Positions 48,201 to 54,600 of a stretch of DNA of 64,000 nucleotides are shown one piece after another. Each line of letters opens with the position of its first letter. Within the stretch, counting starts at the first letter, position 1. The notes under the pieces are model-generated. The model saw only the letters and a list, made by a program, of their open reading frames with translations. It searched no databases and was not told the DNA's origin. Origin of the DNA: Solanum dulcamara (Eukaryota; Streptophyta; Magnoliopsida; Solanales; Solanaceae); the NCBI RefSeq assembly GCF_947179165.1, contig NC_077240.1, positions 49,412,501 through 49,476,500 on the forward strand, in the 5' to 3' direction. The position numbers and the translations under genes were made by a program.

Positions 48201-50795
48201 GGTATCCATTGACTGGCAATTCAATGCAAGAAATATCTTTGAGCATGCCCTTATTGATGCTGGTTTGCCCGTTGCAGAAGTTAGCAGTCTATGGGAGTTC
48301 TACAGGGGATTCATACCATTTTTTCTGTTTGCTGCTGAAACTAATGCTGAGCAAAGGAAAAAAACCAGGGCCATCAAGTTCAGAGTTTATTCTCTCAAAA
48401 GTTTTCGTCCTCTCTTGTTGATCCAAGTTCAGCTCCTCCGGATCGCAAGGCTCTTATGGTGTTACTTAAGGCAAGAAGAAGATCGAACCAACAAATCTCA
48501 TGGTTTCAAGTGTGTAACGCTTGCAAAGAGATGGAAGTGTTTGATCCAGAAAGGTCTGTCCATGACCTTGCGCTAAAGGCTAGTGTTAAGGGTAGCATAC
48601 CTGTTGAAAATGCACTAGTTGGAATGTATGGGAAAGTTGGAAACGTGAGCAATTGTAAGAGCACATTTTATGATCCAGAGAGCAATAAGATCACTTGGAA
48701 TGTAGCAACTGGTAGTGCATGTGGAACAATTAAAATATACAGGCCTATCTATGTAGAAACCGTGAGAATTTGAACAGGGAAGATTGGAGCTCAGAGCTCA
48801 TTCCAACTTGAACCAAAGGATGACAGGAACCATGCTTTTCCTTCAAATATGCTCAAGGCTACTGGAATTGACATTGCTTTGTCAGAAGTACCAGATTCAG
48901 AAGTTATACCAGGAGTTCGAATTGGTCTTTATTGGTGATAAGTTCATTGTGAAGTTAACAATTCAGGAAATGGAGAACTTACAGTTGGATTTGTTATTAG
49001 CAGAGATCAAGAATGTAATATTAATGGTCGAGGGGTATTGTGATTTTCTTCTCAAGGACAAGTTGGTTGAAGCTATAGATGTTGGGCAGAATGCTGTGCA
49101 GGGTATTTGCAAGACGGTGGAAACTTTACTGCATAATGCGGAAGGCTGAAAATTCTCGGTGCCGTCAAGCTATCTCCAGAAGAGCTATATGAGCTAGTTA
49201 GAGAAGTTGCCGGCGAGGAGTTAGTGGAAGTGCTGCAAATTGAAAGCAAGATTTGAAGAAGACCCTATTATCATTGGAGGAAAGTATGATAAGCATATTG
49301 TCAGAGGGATTATATTAGTACAATGCAAGGTTTTGGGTCTACCGTAGAGGTGGCAATTGGGCGGCTTGGGTCAAATTTGGGCGGGTGATAATGGGTCAAG
49401 ACAACAAACGGGTCAAGACCCATCCCAACCCAATCCAAATTTGTTTGGGTCAAAACGGGTTGGGTAATGGGTTATAGAACGGGTCAAGTCCCAACCCAAC
49501 TCAATTTCTACTAAGTTTTACTTGTTTTATGTGTTCCTTTACAATATTTTAGTACATCATAAAATTATTTTTTTCTTTATTATGGCTAGATATAACATAT
49601 CAAATTAAAAAAAAGTTTTTTAAAAGCATTTTGATAAAATTTCTCTCAAGTCAATTTGAATTACATATCAACCCAATATTTAATGGGTTGAAAAGAGTTG
49701 GGTTGAGCTAATCAATGGGCTTAAATGGGTTGGGCGGGTTAGATTTGGTTTTGCCGACCCCTAGTCATTTATAGTTTCTAGAGAATGGTGCAGGCATTAA
49801 AAAAAAGAAGACACAAGAATCAATTAGGAAATGCTCTTGTTTACAGCTTGCAAGATTGATTCAAAGACAATAACTGCTATATTTGGTGACTTTTCACAAT
49901 CTCCATTTGATCCTGGCAGTGTTAGGTCTTTCATTTTCACATTATCACACCCTTGAGGACAAGGATTGTTTGAAGGAGGGATCTGATATGATGTAAGTTT
50001 CTAGCATGTAACTGACTCACGTGCATAGCCATTTGGTACCAAGTAGCTAAGCTCATTTTAGAAGGAGAGCCTTGAAGTAACTGGTAAAGTTGCTGCCATG
50101 AGATCAGGAGGTCACGAGTTCAAGCCTTGAAAACAGCCTCTGGCAGAAATGCAAGGTAAGGCTGCGTACAATAGACCCTTGTGGTCAGACCCTTCCCCGG
50201 ACCCTGCGCATAGCAGAAGCTTTAGTGCACCGGGCTACCCTTTTAGCTAAGCTCATTTTAGCAAAATTACTTATGGCTTAGCTTAGCAGTGCATTTTAGC
50301 TTCTCTAATAAGATGTTTTCATTTCATGGTAATCATCTTTTTGGAGAAATAAGATAGCCATAGTGTAGCTTAGCTCTTAAACTCTGTTTTCCCTTCCCTG
50401 CAGTATTTTTCTTACCATCAGTGAGCTCCCATTCACATACTTAATCCTGATGCAATTAGCTCTATTAGATACGATATAAATGGATTTGTTAATACATGCT
50501 GTAATATTGAGCTGACTTGTACGTCCGTAAAAGTATGTGTGCTATTTTTAACTGATGTTTACAACACTTACATATTTGTTCACAAGGAAACGGAAAGAAC
50601 CAATAATTGTGCTCCCTTTATGTTTATTTCCCTCCTTCAGTTAATTAGTTTATTTGTTTTTTCTTTTCCAGTTACAACTGGTTCTTTATTGATGCAGGAC
50701 TTAAAGCTAGATCTTATCTGCTGTTGCTCATAAGAATGAGTAGAGTAATAGTGGAGACAAGTGGTGGTTTGATTTGTTATAGAATCTTAGTGTAA
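15124..50795 (+). CDS. SKA3: Spindle and kinetochore-associated protein 3 (SKA3) homologue, 8 exons
   Basis: Coding exons: 15124-15235, 15303-15506, 16654-16762, 17142-17212, 17521-17586, 17674-17786, 28157-28256, 50698-50795. They total 873 bases (290 residues and a TAA stop), and every junction is in phase with GT..AG borders. Residues 1-105 match the SKA3 N-terminal helical region seen in plants and animals ([14 protein letters not shown], then VDRRPIP, then [20 protein letters not shown] ending in a LGY turn). Residues 107-140 are strongly acidic. The C-terminal part has [14 protein letters not shown] and ends KARSYLLLL...GGLICYR. SKA3 joins SKA1 and SKA2 at the outer kinetochore and helps hold chromosomes on spindle microtubules. 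The protein is shorter than human SKA3. Introns 6 and 7 are 10370 and 22441 bases long because of nested transposons. The frame is intact. The name rests on recognised motifs, not on a search. Confidence 0.85.
15303..15506 (+). CDS. SKA3: SKA3 exon 2
   Basis: Residues 38-105. The acceptor is TTTGTACAG and the donor CTTCTG|GTAAGT. It encodes the second helix of the SKA3 core, including [18 protein letters not shown] and the [12 protein letters not shown] end. Confidence 0.87.
15507..16653 (+). other. SKA3 intron 2
   Basis: 1147 bases between GTAAGT and AAG. I see no recognisable transposon or RNA gene. A 20-base perfect palindrome, AGTATGAAAATTTTCATACT, is at 16308-16327. Confidence 0.7.
16654..16762 (+). 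CDS. SKA3: SKA3 exon 3 (acidic segment)
   Basis: Residues 106-141, with [12 protein letters not shown]. The acceptor is GCTGCACAAG. The donor is GTATCCTTTA, which matches the U12-type 5' splice consensus exactly; without splicing, the frame stops five codons later. Confidence 0.83.
16763..17141 (+). other. SKA3 intron 3, predicted U12-type (minor spliceosome) intron
   Basis: The donor GTATCCTTTA fits the minor-class consensus RTATCCTTT. The branch candidate CTACTTAAC (17125-17133) matches 7 of 9 positions of TTCCTTRAY and lies about 9 bases from the terminal AG at 17140-17141, the short spacing typical of U12 introns. There is no strong polypyrimidine tract. An Au SINE 3' remnant lies inside at about 17046-17106. 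Confidence 0.75.
17046..17106 (+). mobile_element. Au-type SINE, 3' end fragment
   Basis: GTGACCCTTTCCCGGAC...ATGCTTTGTACACTGGGCTTCCCTTTT matches the 3' end of the full-length SINE at 50062-50243 (CCCTTCCCCGGACCC...GCACCGGGCTACCCTT). It lies within the predicted U12 intron and ends about 20 bases before the branch motif. Confidence 0.7.
17142..17212 (+). CDS. SKA3: SKA3 exon 4
   Basis: Residues 142-165 ([20 protein letters not shown]). Acceptor CATTTTTAG, donor GAAG|GTGAGT. Confidence 0.83.
17521..17586 (+). CDS. SKA3: SKA3 exon 5
   Basis: Residues 166-187 ([17 protein letters not shown]). Acceptor TTGATTTGCAG, donor GATG|GTACAA. Intron 5 is 87 bases. Confidence 0.8.
17674..17786 (+). CDS. 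SKA3: SKA3 exon 6
   Basis: Residues 188-225, ending [12 protein letters not shown]. Acceptor CTGAACATAG, donor TGGCAG|GTGTGG. It is followed by the 10.4-kb intron 6. Confidence 0.82.
17852..19182 (+). mobile_element. PIF/Harbinger transposon remnant, 1331 bp, TSD TAA
   Basis: The left terminus GACCATCTCCAACCC and the complement of the right terminus GGGCATCTCCAAGCC are imperfect inverted repeats. TAA at 17849-17851 and 19183-19185 is the 3-bp target duplication usual for this superfamily. Subterminal copies of GGAGAGTAAAATAGAG occur at about 17899, 19085 and 19148, and inverted at about 17870. Most of the transposase is deleted. Confidence 0.88.
18426..18623 (+). pseudogene. PIF/Harbinger transposase C-terminal fragment
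   Basis: 65 codons resemble the end of a plant Harbinger transposase: [17 protein letters not shown] (containing the last catalytic Glu of the DDE set), a GPSRFW segment, then [12 protein letters not shown]. The two catalytic Asp residues and the N-terminal part are gone, so it cannot move itself. It lies centrally within the element whose termini are at 17852 and 19182. Confidence 0.85.
19186..20089. other. Intron 6 sequence without identified element
   Basis: AT-rich intronic DNA with a pyrimidine tract at 19733-19795. No gene or repeat was recognised. Confidence 0.5.
20090..20600 (+). pseudogene. L1-type LINE ORF2 C-terminal fragment
   Basis: A stop-riddled reading fits the region after the RT domain of plant L1 elements: [28 protein letters not shown], then a DNGRHTRFW block. 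This is the connector and zinc-knuckle-proximal part. Neither RT nor endonuclease is present. Confidence 0.6.
20638..21933. mobile_element. Candidate TIR element (MITE-like ends), about 1.3 kb
   Basis: The left end, TATGTTGTGCGGACTC with a following TGCCGC...CACGAG region, resembles the complement of the right end, CCTAAGTTGCTCAGACT with GGGTGCGGGTGTCCG. Both recall a common Solanaceae foldback element. The left end has diverged and no target duplication was found. The interior is AT-rich non-coding DNA, including repeated TATACCA/ATTTATACC words. Confidence 0.4.
21940..22554 (+). mobile_element. Ty1/copia 3' end: RNase H remnant, PPT and LTR
   Basis: 22010-22340 reads as the RNase H end: [14 protein letters not shown], then CDNKAAI and an ANVFTK word, with stops. 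The polypurine tract GTGCGGGGGA is at 22341-22350. The LTR starts TGTTAATTGATTAG at 22352 and ends near 22554 (TTCA), about 203 bases. The rest of the element is missing. Confidence 0.75.
24455..25445 (+). mobile_element. RTE-type LINE 3' fragment inserted in the L1
   Basis: The reading follows the RTE reverse-transcriptase C-terminus with frameshifts: ECKFNDITH, then [22 protein letters not shown], [16 protein letters not shown] and HVKRR. The 3' end holds the GAGCCGAGGGTCT box near 25325 and the shared tail ending TATGTTATTGTCGTTGG at about 25445. The L1 reading resumes immediately after it. Confidence 0.8.
26094..26790 (-). mobile_element. RTE-type LINE 3' fragment, minus strand, C12 at its 5' junction
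   Basis: The frame on 26633-26415 (minus) reads [20 protein letters not shown], then [17 protein letters not shown], the hallmark C-terminus of plant RTE polymerases. The (CAA)n at 26094-26112 is the complement of the (TTG)n tail. The 5' end is truncated at 26790 and abuts a run of 12 C (26791-26802), after which the host L1 resumes. Confidence 0.85.
27726..28156. other. End of SKA3 intron 6
   Basis: Unannotated intronic sequence from the LINE tail to the exon 7 acceptor. Nothing recognised. Confidence 0.5.
28157..28256 (+). CDS. SKA3: SKA3 exon 7
   Basis: Residues 226-258 ([17 protein letters not shown], then [15 protein letters not shown]). Acceptor CTGTTATAG, donor TTAG|GTGTGT. It is isolated between the two giant introns. 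Confidence 0.83.
28443..29450 (+). pseudogene. L1-type LINE reverse transcriptase fragment
   Basis: 28443-28790 reads the RT N-terminal half: [28 protein letters not shown], then [16 protein letters not shown] and MGFGKKW. The catalytic FADD region is deleted: GVPLGA follows directly, then a fragmentary LINE connector region ([26 protein letters not shown]). Copia A begins at about 29455. This is the first element in SKA3 intron 7. Confidence 0.75.
29455..32096 (+). pseudogene. pol: Copia A integrase - RT - RNase H remnant
   Basis: An integrase core pattern with many stops occurs at 29470-29800 (a [14 protein letters not shown] start, then an HTPQQNGVAERKNRH-like block near 29720-29750). RT follows at 30300-31400, including FLYGNLQ before the MITE insertion and a readable YVDDILI box at about 31150-31170. 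RNase H is at 31600-31960 (VAQF, SAEALY-like, [10 protein letters not shown]). It is too decayed for any long frame. A 370-bp MITE interrupts RT. Confidence 0.7.
30569..30938 (+). mobile_element. MITE with CAATGTTRTCAAA inverted termini
   Basis: 370 bp start CAATGTTATCAAA and end TTTGACAACATTG, a 13-bp inverted repeat with one mismatch. The interior has no coding capacity and includes GCGCTTTAAGC-type words. It splits the copia A RT reading between NLQ and the GFxxF segment. No convincing target duplication remains. Confidence 0.8.
32324..32473 (+). mobile_element. 150-bp RTE/SINE-type tail inserted in copia B 5' LTR
   Basis: It contains GAGCCGAGGGTCTTTCGG, CCCCAGACCCCACTTGTGGG and a (GTT)n end. 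TTGATTTGTAT(T/C)GA(C/T)TTT at 32306-32323 and 32474-32491 is an 18-nt target duplication with 16 matches. The sister LTR at 47266-47439 lacks the insert, giving an empty-site comparison. Confidence 0.9.
32584..33141 (+). pseudogene. gag: Copia B primer-binding site and gag start
   Basis: TGGTATCAGAGC (32584-32595), complementary to initiator tRNA-Met, directly follows the LTR. From about 32910 a frame reads [19 protein letters not shown], the N-terminal pattern of plant copia Gag. Stops and frame changes occur. The sequence ends where minus-strand gypsy LTR a begins at 33142. Confidence 0.7.
33142..33334 (-). mobile_element. Gypsy LTR a (3' tip, outermost of three)
   Basis: It begins TATCACGACTCAAGCTAG, the complement of the terminal ...TGACA (here TGATA) end. 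It is truncated after about 193 bases by LTR b. Confidence 0.75.
33335..35220 (-). mobile_element. Gypsy LTR b (middle of three)
   Basis: It begins TGTCACGACCCAAGCTAGG and runs 1886 bases until LTR c starts at 35221. The internal landmarks (AAAGTATGCATTAGTACG..., AAGTATGTAGGC and a CATGGAATC word) occur in the same order as in LTR c and in the plus-strand LTRs at 53380-53640 and 58990-59290. Confidence 0.82.
36549..37604 (-). CDS. Second open frame in the LINE 3' part (ORF-y)
   Basis: 351 codons from ATG 37604, overlapping the stop of the previous frame by four bases (ATGA). Long Q/T/N/S-rich stretches alternate with short hydrophobic blocks ([46 protein letters not shown]). Those blocks repeat the pattern seen in the preceding frame, so the DNA is probably a degenerate tandem array. 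There is no known domain and no signal that it is translated. It could be LINE 3' UTR whose composition happens to lack stops on this strand. Confidence 0.35.
   Translation of the reverse strand: MNQELSTTLRTTSLLFLCVSLFVCAGFQRCSPQQSNKWSYSPHLKQHTTTTKTTSNHSKQNGIEAWRRQAVWKPTTSNNQQQQLQMFWKPSTSNSSRFLGLCSKCGTTPCQTVEFFHATKLFTREGKSTNSKPQQPASYNFQQHHPPTTTSAACNTHKTTRFCLFVWLFGCADTGCSRSLVCLFACLTYRLATTPPLPSVLVLLYMCSCRLMAHPTAAEFTTPWHTLRRQKDATPTTPEISEIQEACLDVCFVVSCYLSPADFSELQRHIQHLWRATNTKQLQQQFATASRENIQGCSSTSRSSSQPQHLSTTFNNMNHTTPKCLLGLQDYSNSKNIRAQEVTARTDDRRP
37601..38581 (-). CDS. Open frame of unknown function in the LINE 3' part (ORF-x)
   Basis: Starting at ATG 38581 (the frame stays open from 38593), about 326 codons run without a stop, and the frame ends TGA in the overlap ATGA with the next frame. 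It begins about 50 bases after the ORF2 stop. The composition is rich in Q, T, N and S, with repeated hydrophobic segments such as [12 protein letters not shown] and [12 protein letters not shown], each encoded by a T/G-rich tract next to a TGCAG word. I recognise no domain. It may be a fortuitous frame in repetitive 3' UTR; codon use would need testing. Confidence 0.35.
   Translation of the reverse strand: MHRYSYFEGSTVRTTIKGNISLDPCIHRITILTLQVRSRLELFFLFLFFFDCVGTCRHAPCHPTSGGPVKFNSWFSNGKMQQLITWTKLGIDKYDAELKQWNQPTVMQTEEEHTQKLIQFSNDKFHLADWTTKRPSQLQHDLQYGKKNMHSLACVWYNRCNMQQLTPRSLVGDARLLQRLLSACKIQIPPPTFSNTLLENLECFIINKNKRNYSHNNWSNTQQIFISHSNLGKSFSVCICLCLVLLDCPYEFAGTWSYNTAYTICELGKNQQQPTPQLLQLNFQINTTNNTHLCITSTSSSGSTAAELVAFQYTSTTSTAIGYGNS
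38630..41934 (-). pseudogene. LINE ORF2: RT, zinc-knuckle region and RNase H
   Basis: The first open part (41934-40603) has the [70 protein letters not shown] and [11 protein letters not shown], so the catalytic Asp pair is intact. A frameshift near 40610 leads to 40616-40257 ([28 protein letters not shown]). A stop and frame change follow, then 40217-39636 and 39793-38630 (zinc-binding CYCC...DTIDHVF, then RNase [32 protein letters not shown] and NFVADVLS: all four acidic residues present). The terminal RNase H is the acquired domain known in many plant L1 elements. Three frame breaks make it inactive, but decay is light compared with its neighbours. Confidence 0.88.
43693..46720 (-). pseudogene. 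pol: Chromovirus pol (RT - RNase H - integrase - chromodomain), minus strand
   Basis: Read from right to left. The PR-RT link and RT lie at 46720-45945 ([50 protein letters not shown] and [11 protein letters not shown], with catalytic Asp residues intact). Frame breaks follow; RNase H is at 45624-45373 ([17 protein letters not shown]). The integrase zinc region is in 45425-44820 ([17 protein letters not shown]), with the first Cys of the pair replaced by Tyr. The core at 44751-44293 has [22 protein letters not shown] and [18 protein letters not shown]. The GPY-type module is 44256-44029, and the chromodomain at 43974-43693 is intact to YPHLF. Gag and protease are missing because the element is cut at about 46720. 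LTR c is its 3' LTR. Confidence 0.85.
46775..47265 (+). pseudogene. pol: Copia B RNase H end and polypurine tract
   Basis: The frame from 46870 reads [32 protein letters not shown], the RTKHIE...CHFVREK block and [11 protein letters not shown], ending at the purine tract GAAGGGGAG before the LTR start TGTTAGAATCC (47266). Upstream to 46775 a DANxxG..RRSTSG-like region is recognisable with stops. The junction to gypsy DNA at about 46720-46775 removes the rest of the copia pol. Confidence 0.82.
47515..47838. other. Unassigned segment between copia A and the gene-fragment mosaic
   Basis: No long frame and no recognised element. Confidence 0.4.
47839..48110 (+). pseudogene. Pentatricopeptide-repeat (PPR) protein fragment
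   Basis: The reading [39 protein letters not shown], then (after a frameshift near 48000) [17 protein letters not shown] follows one complete and one partial PPR unit (xxLFxxMPxRDxxSWNxMIxxYAxNG). PPR proteins act in organelle RNA processing. Only about 80 codons remain and the next piece is a different gene. It is the first member of a mosaic of gene fragments on the same strand. Confidence 0.55.
48120..48430 (+). pseudogene. SART3/Prp24-like HAT-repeat protein fragment
   Basis: The frames read a DYLSYLQE-like start, then [29 protein letters not shown] and [10 protein letters not shown] with a following RQLS-like segment after a frame change. This order resembles the HAT repeats of plant SART3 (U4/U6 snRNP recycling factor). 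At least two frameshifts and one stop occur. Contiguity over 300 bases without an intron would fit a processed copy. The assignment is by pattern memory only. Confidence 0.5.
48439..48773 (+). pseudogene. Second PPR-like fragment
   Basis: The 48456-48773 frame has [37 protein letters not shown] and NKITWN, fitting a PPR unit of the plant combinatorial and modular (PCMP) type (VHGLALK...VENALVxMYGKxG...CKRVFDEM...NxVTWN). It is fused to the SART3-like piece without a visible intergenic gap. Confidence 0.5.
48800..49290 (+). pseudogene. Polyribonucleotide nucleotidyltransferase (PNPase)-like fragment
   Basis: The translation in shifting frames gives [18 protein letters not shown], then [52 protein letters not shown], and after a stop [20 protein letters not shown]. 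This is the order of the first RNase PH domain and following helical domain of plant mitochondrial PNPase, an exoribonuclease. It is about 480 contiguous bases with no intron. Frameshifts near 48930 and a stop at 49149 mark it as a pseudogene. Confidence 0.6.
49345..49763. mobile_element. MITE-like element with TAGRGGT(G/C)GGCAA-type termini
   Basis: The left end TAGAGGTGGCAATTGGGCGG and the complement of the right end TAGGGGTCGGCAAAACC form an imperfect inverted repeat. The interior is enriched in GGGTTGGG/CCCAACCC words that can pair across the element. hAT-like ends are suggested, but an 8-bp target duplication is not visible. Confidence 0.55.
50062..50243 (+). mobile_element. Au-type SINE, full length, perfect 18-bp TSD
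   Basis: TAGCTAAGCTCATTTTAG at 50044-50061 and 50244-50261 flanks a 182-bp tRNA-related unit. An A-box-like GTAACTGGTAAAG and B-box GAGTTCAAGCC (50116-50126) form the internal pol III promoter. The 3' end CACCGGGCTACCCTT is characteristic of the Au family. It lies about 440 bases upstream of SKA3 exon 8, in sense orientation. Confidence 0.92.
50698..50795 (+). CDS. SKA3: SKA3 exon 8 and stop
   Basis: Residues 259-290 ([17 protein letters not shown], then [13 protein letters not shown]). The acceptor is TTATTGATGCAG, and the pyrimidine-rich CTTTTCCAG at 50663-50671 is an alternative AG upstream. The phase completes the split Gly codon from exon 7. The stop TAA is at 50793-50795. Confidence 0.83.
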
Positions 50796-51696
50796 AAAGA
50801 GTGCAGAGAAAAAAACATTATTGACATTAACGTATTAGCAATGCTTTTAATGGTTTGATCTTCTTGAGAACAAAAATGCCAAGGCCTAACAAAATTTAAT
50901 GCCCCATTTTTTGTTGTATTTATGCTCATTCTTTCATTTGCATTTCAAAATGCAAATGAATGTTGGTATTACGTTGGTTAAAATTCTCCTTTTCTTTAAC
51001 TGTACTGTACTGGTAGTGTGCATGCACATTGATACTTTATCGAGTACTAGTTATCTCTTACCAATTCATACATTAGGTAAGTGAAAATAAGATTTGAGTG
51101 ATTACGGGTAATTACGTGATTTGACTGATTTGTCTGGCTAAGCAATTGCTTTGGTGAATGTTAAATTGACTCCAATTGAAGGAGTACAATTACACTATCT
51201 ATTTGAGCAAACCTAGAAATGTACTTTATCATACTATATCTCATATCATATGTCATCAAATTATATAGAAGTGAAAGCTCCTACATATCTTTTCGTATCC
51301 GAATCTTTTCGCTTGCCTAAACTAAATGTATGATACTTTTTGCCAGATGATTTTGAATGAGTTTATAAAGATAAATTAAATACCTTAAAGGCAAAAAACC
51401 TAACTAAACAAAATAAGCAACTAAATAATTAATATATAACAATAGTTTTAGTTTTCATCAAAATGGCAATAGATTTTTTAAAAACAGTAAAAAAAAATTA
51501 AAAACAAAAATCGTAGAAGGACAACTCATGTTTTATTAGTTAATTGTATTCTAATCCCTTAATTTCCTCTCTTATATTTTTTTATTTTTCAAAAATATCT
51601 CTAACATTAGTTAATGATTTCTCTCTCATAAACTAAAAAGAAGGTATTGTAACTAAAATCAAACTCTCTACCTTCTCTGGTGTGAAAATCGCTTCA
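50796..51696. other. SKA3 3' untranslated and intergenic region
   Basis: AT-rich. No canonical AATAAA close to the stop was seen; an AAAAAAACATTATTG stretch follows 50808. No further gene or repeat was identified. Confidence 0.45.
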
Positions 51697-54600
51697 ATGG
51701 CAGATATGAACAATGTGTCAATTTTAATTCAGCACAACAAAAGATGGGATGCGACAGGTATATATTTCAATATATGGTTCGATTTTGGTAGTTTTGAAGT
51801 ATTTTATTTGTTTTTATTTGTTGATTGAGATTCTTTATTAAATGTCTTCTGTTAACGATGAAAAACAAAAACTAATTATAATGTGATAATGAACACTGTG
51901 TTTGGTACCAATTATTTCTTATTATATCGAATGCTAAACTAAATCAGTTGGTTCTTTTTTGGTTTGATTACGCTATATATAATGATTTGAATTTTTTTTA
52001 ATCAAAACGTACATAGACATGTAAAGAATTTTAAATGAGCAACATTAAACATCTTTTTGATTATTTTATAATTTATATTATGATTTTTTGGTGTTATGTG
52101 ATTTTATCGTTGTAAGACCTTGGAAGTTGAAAAGCTAGAAAAACGAGGTTCAAAAGATGAATCCCAGAAAACTCAGCTTTTTGACACCATTTTGAGGACC
52201 ACGAAGGCCATCACGGGCCGTACTCCTCACCAAGGACCGTGGTGGGCTTCCATGATGAAAATCCTGAAACTCAGATCTGTAGGTAAGGAATCACGATAGG
52301 GGATCACTGTCTGTGGTGAGCACCATGAGCCGTGGTGCCTCCCGTGGTTTACCCTCATGTAGACCTTATTGACACCCGCCATTACGTCCCCTCCACCACG
52401 GATCGTATTGCCCTTCACGGATAGTGGTTGATCTCGTGGTGGACACCCCTTGCTAAGACCCCCTTTTCAGAAGTTAAGTCCCTCACAACAATGGTGACCA
52501 CAGACTGTATTGCCCATCACGGTCTGTGATAAGGGTTTGTTCTGGGTCCCAAATTCAGTTTAAAGTTGGGGTTATTTTGGTCCTTTCCTATATTTTATTC
52601 ATGAATGTGGATGGTTTTTGGGACTAGATTCTCACTTATTAACTACCCTAAATTCCCTTAACCCTCTCATTCTCTCATTAAACCCCCAAATCACAAAATC
52701 TTCTCTCCTAAGGTTCCTCTCAAGAGTCTTCTTCTTCCTCAAGAAATTCCAAGGGAAAACTTCAAGATCAAGCTTTAATTCTCTTCAATTTAGCGCTCAT
52801 AAAGGTCAAGGTATGTGGGACTTCATTCATGGGTACCTTTCACCCATGGAATCTCAAGTTTTCTCTCTAAATTCTTCTTTGATTTCTTATTTAAAAAGCC
52901 CTAATTTCATGAATTACATTGGATCTTCTTATGATATATTTCAATTCTATTAGCCTAGTTATACATAATTCACATCATATTACATGATTTTAAGATGAAT
53001 TTCAATGACCCTTCCTATATGCTAGTTTCAAGTATGATTTATGAGCTATGGTCATGATTTTCAAGTTATTTCAATGAAAGCTTTATGAATGATGCTTAAA
53101 GATGCTTTATGCAAAGAAGTTATGAATGATATTCAATGTTGTTCAAGCATGCTAATGATAGGGTAACTTGAGACGCTAAAGATGTTTTATGAAAAAGGAT
53201 TCGTAATAATGGAAGGCTTACACCCACATTACATGAATCACATGATAGATGAGCTAGTCTAATGATTTTCTATGATGATGATAGATGAGGTATTCTCATG
53301 TTATCTTTATGAAGTTGGATTGATATCTATTATTATCTTTCCTAATGATGTTAAATGACTATGTTTTCATGAAAGTTCCGTTGGGATAATGACTAAGCAC
53401 CGAGAGAACTTTAATGTGGGGTTTGGTCCGATATGCCACTGTATCTACCCTAGAGAATCCTAGTAGCAAGCTTTAGTCCCAAACTACGTTGCTTGCGTAG
53501 GTTCAAAGATGCTAATATGGAGAATCTACTAGATCCATATAGCAAAGTCAAAGAGTTACTTAATGGAGTATGCCCTGACAAGGTAGCCTCCCCCGTCTCG
53601 ATGTGGGAGCCATCGAATTCCATTTATTAGCTCGCATGGTCTTATATGTTAGTTAAAGCAAGTTATGAGTTCTTATGACAATGATGAGATTCTGATTCAT
53701 TGATCAATGAGTTTAATATTTTAATGTTTTCACGACTTTATTCATGTTTTAAAGATATTGGTCTTGTATCCTATGATTCATATTGATTATGCCTTATGTT
53801 TATTGTTCATGCATCTTCTCACATACTTAGTGAATTCCATGAACTAATGCATACTTTTTGACTTCATTGTATCATAATCTAGGATCCGACGATCACGCTC
53901 ATCCTCCTCCCGCTCGTGGCTAGAGTTTATCATACTTTTGTACTTGTGGTGAGTCCTCAAGTTTCGAGGACGCAAAACTTTGTTTTCTTATGAGCTTATG
54001 ACTTCTTTTGTTGTTATATTTGAATGAGTTAGGAGTTTGTCTTATGCCCCTATATTGTAATAGAGAGGCATGTTAGAGAGTGAGAGTCTATGTTGTCGCT
54101 TTTGCTTATTTTGACACTTATGCTCCTTTTATTGAGACTATGCTTCCGTATCTTGATTTAACTTCATTTACTTGAATGTTATGCTAAGAGGATTGATTGA
54201 GGTCCTTCGAGATTCTAATCGTAATGTCACGGCTAGGCCCTAGTTTGGATTTTGACAATCGTGATTTTTAAAACATAGATTAACCATAAAGTTCACAATT
54301 AATGTAATACCGAACTTAAGAATTTAAAATTAGTTAAATTCATGATTTTTTGGTGTATGTGTTGGTGTATTTCATAAATTTTTATAAATAATACATATGT
54401 ACTTACAAATTTGGTATTTTTTAAAATTATATTATGATTTATATGATATATATTTGGTGTTTGGTTTTTTGATTATATATTGGTGAATATGCCTTTTTAA
54501 TGGTTAAATTGAACTGTGTGTATGAAGTTTGTGTATTGATTATATTAATAATATAAAAATTAATTTGTATTTATAATTTAACACGAATTTGTAATGTGAC

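Noticed and set aside
50062..50243. Possible tRNA gene from A and B boxes
   Set aside because: No cloverleaf or anticodon arm; flanking 18-bp duplications and the 3' end show a SINE.
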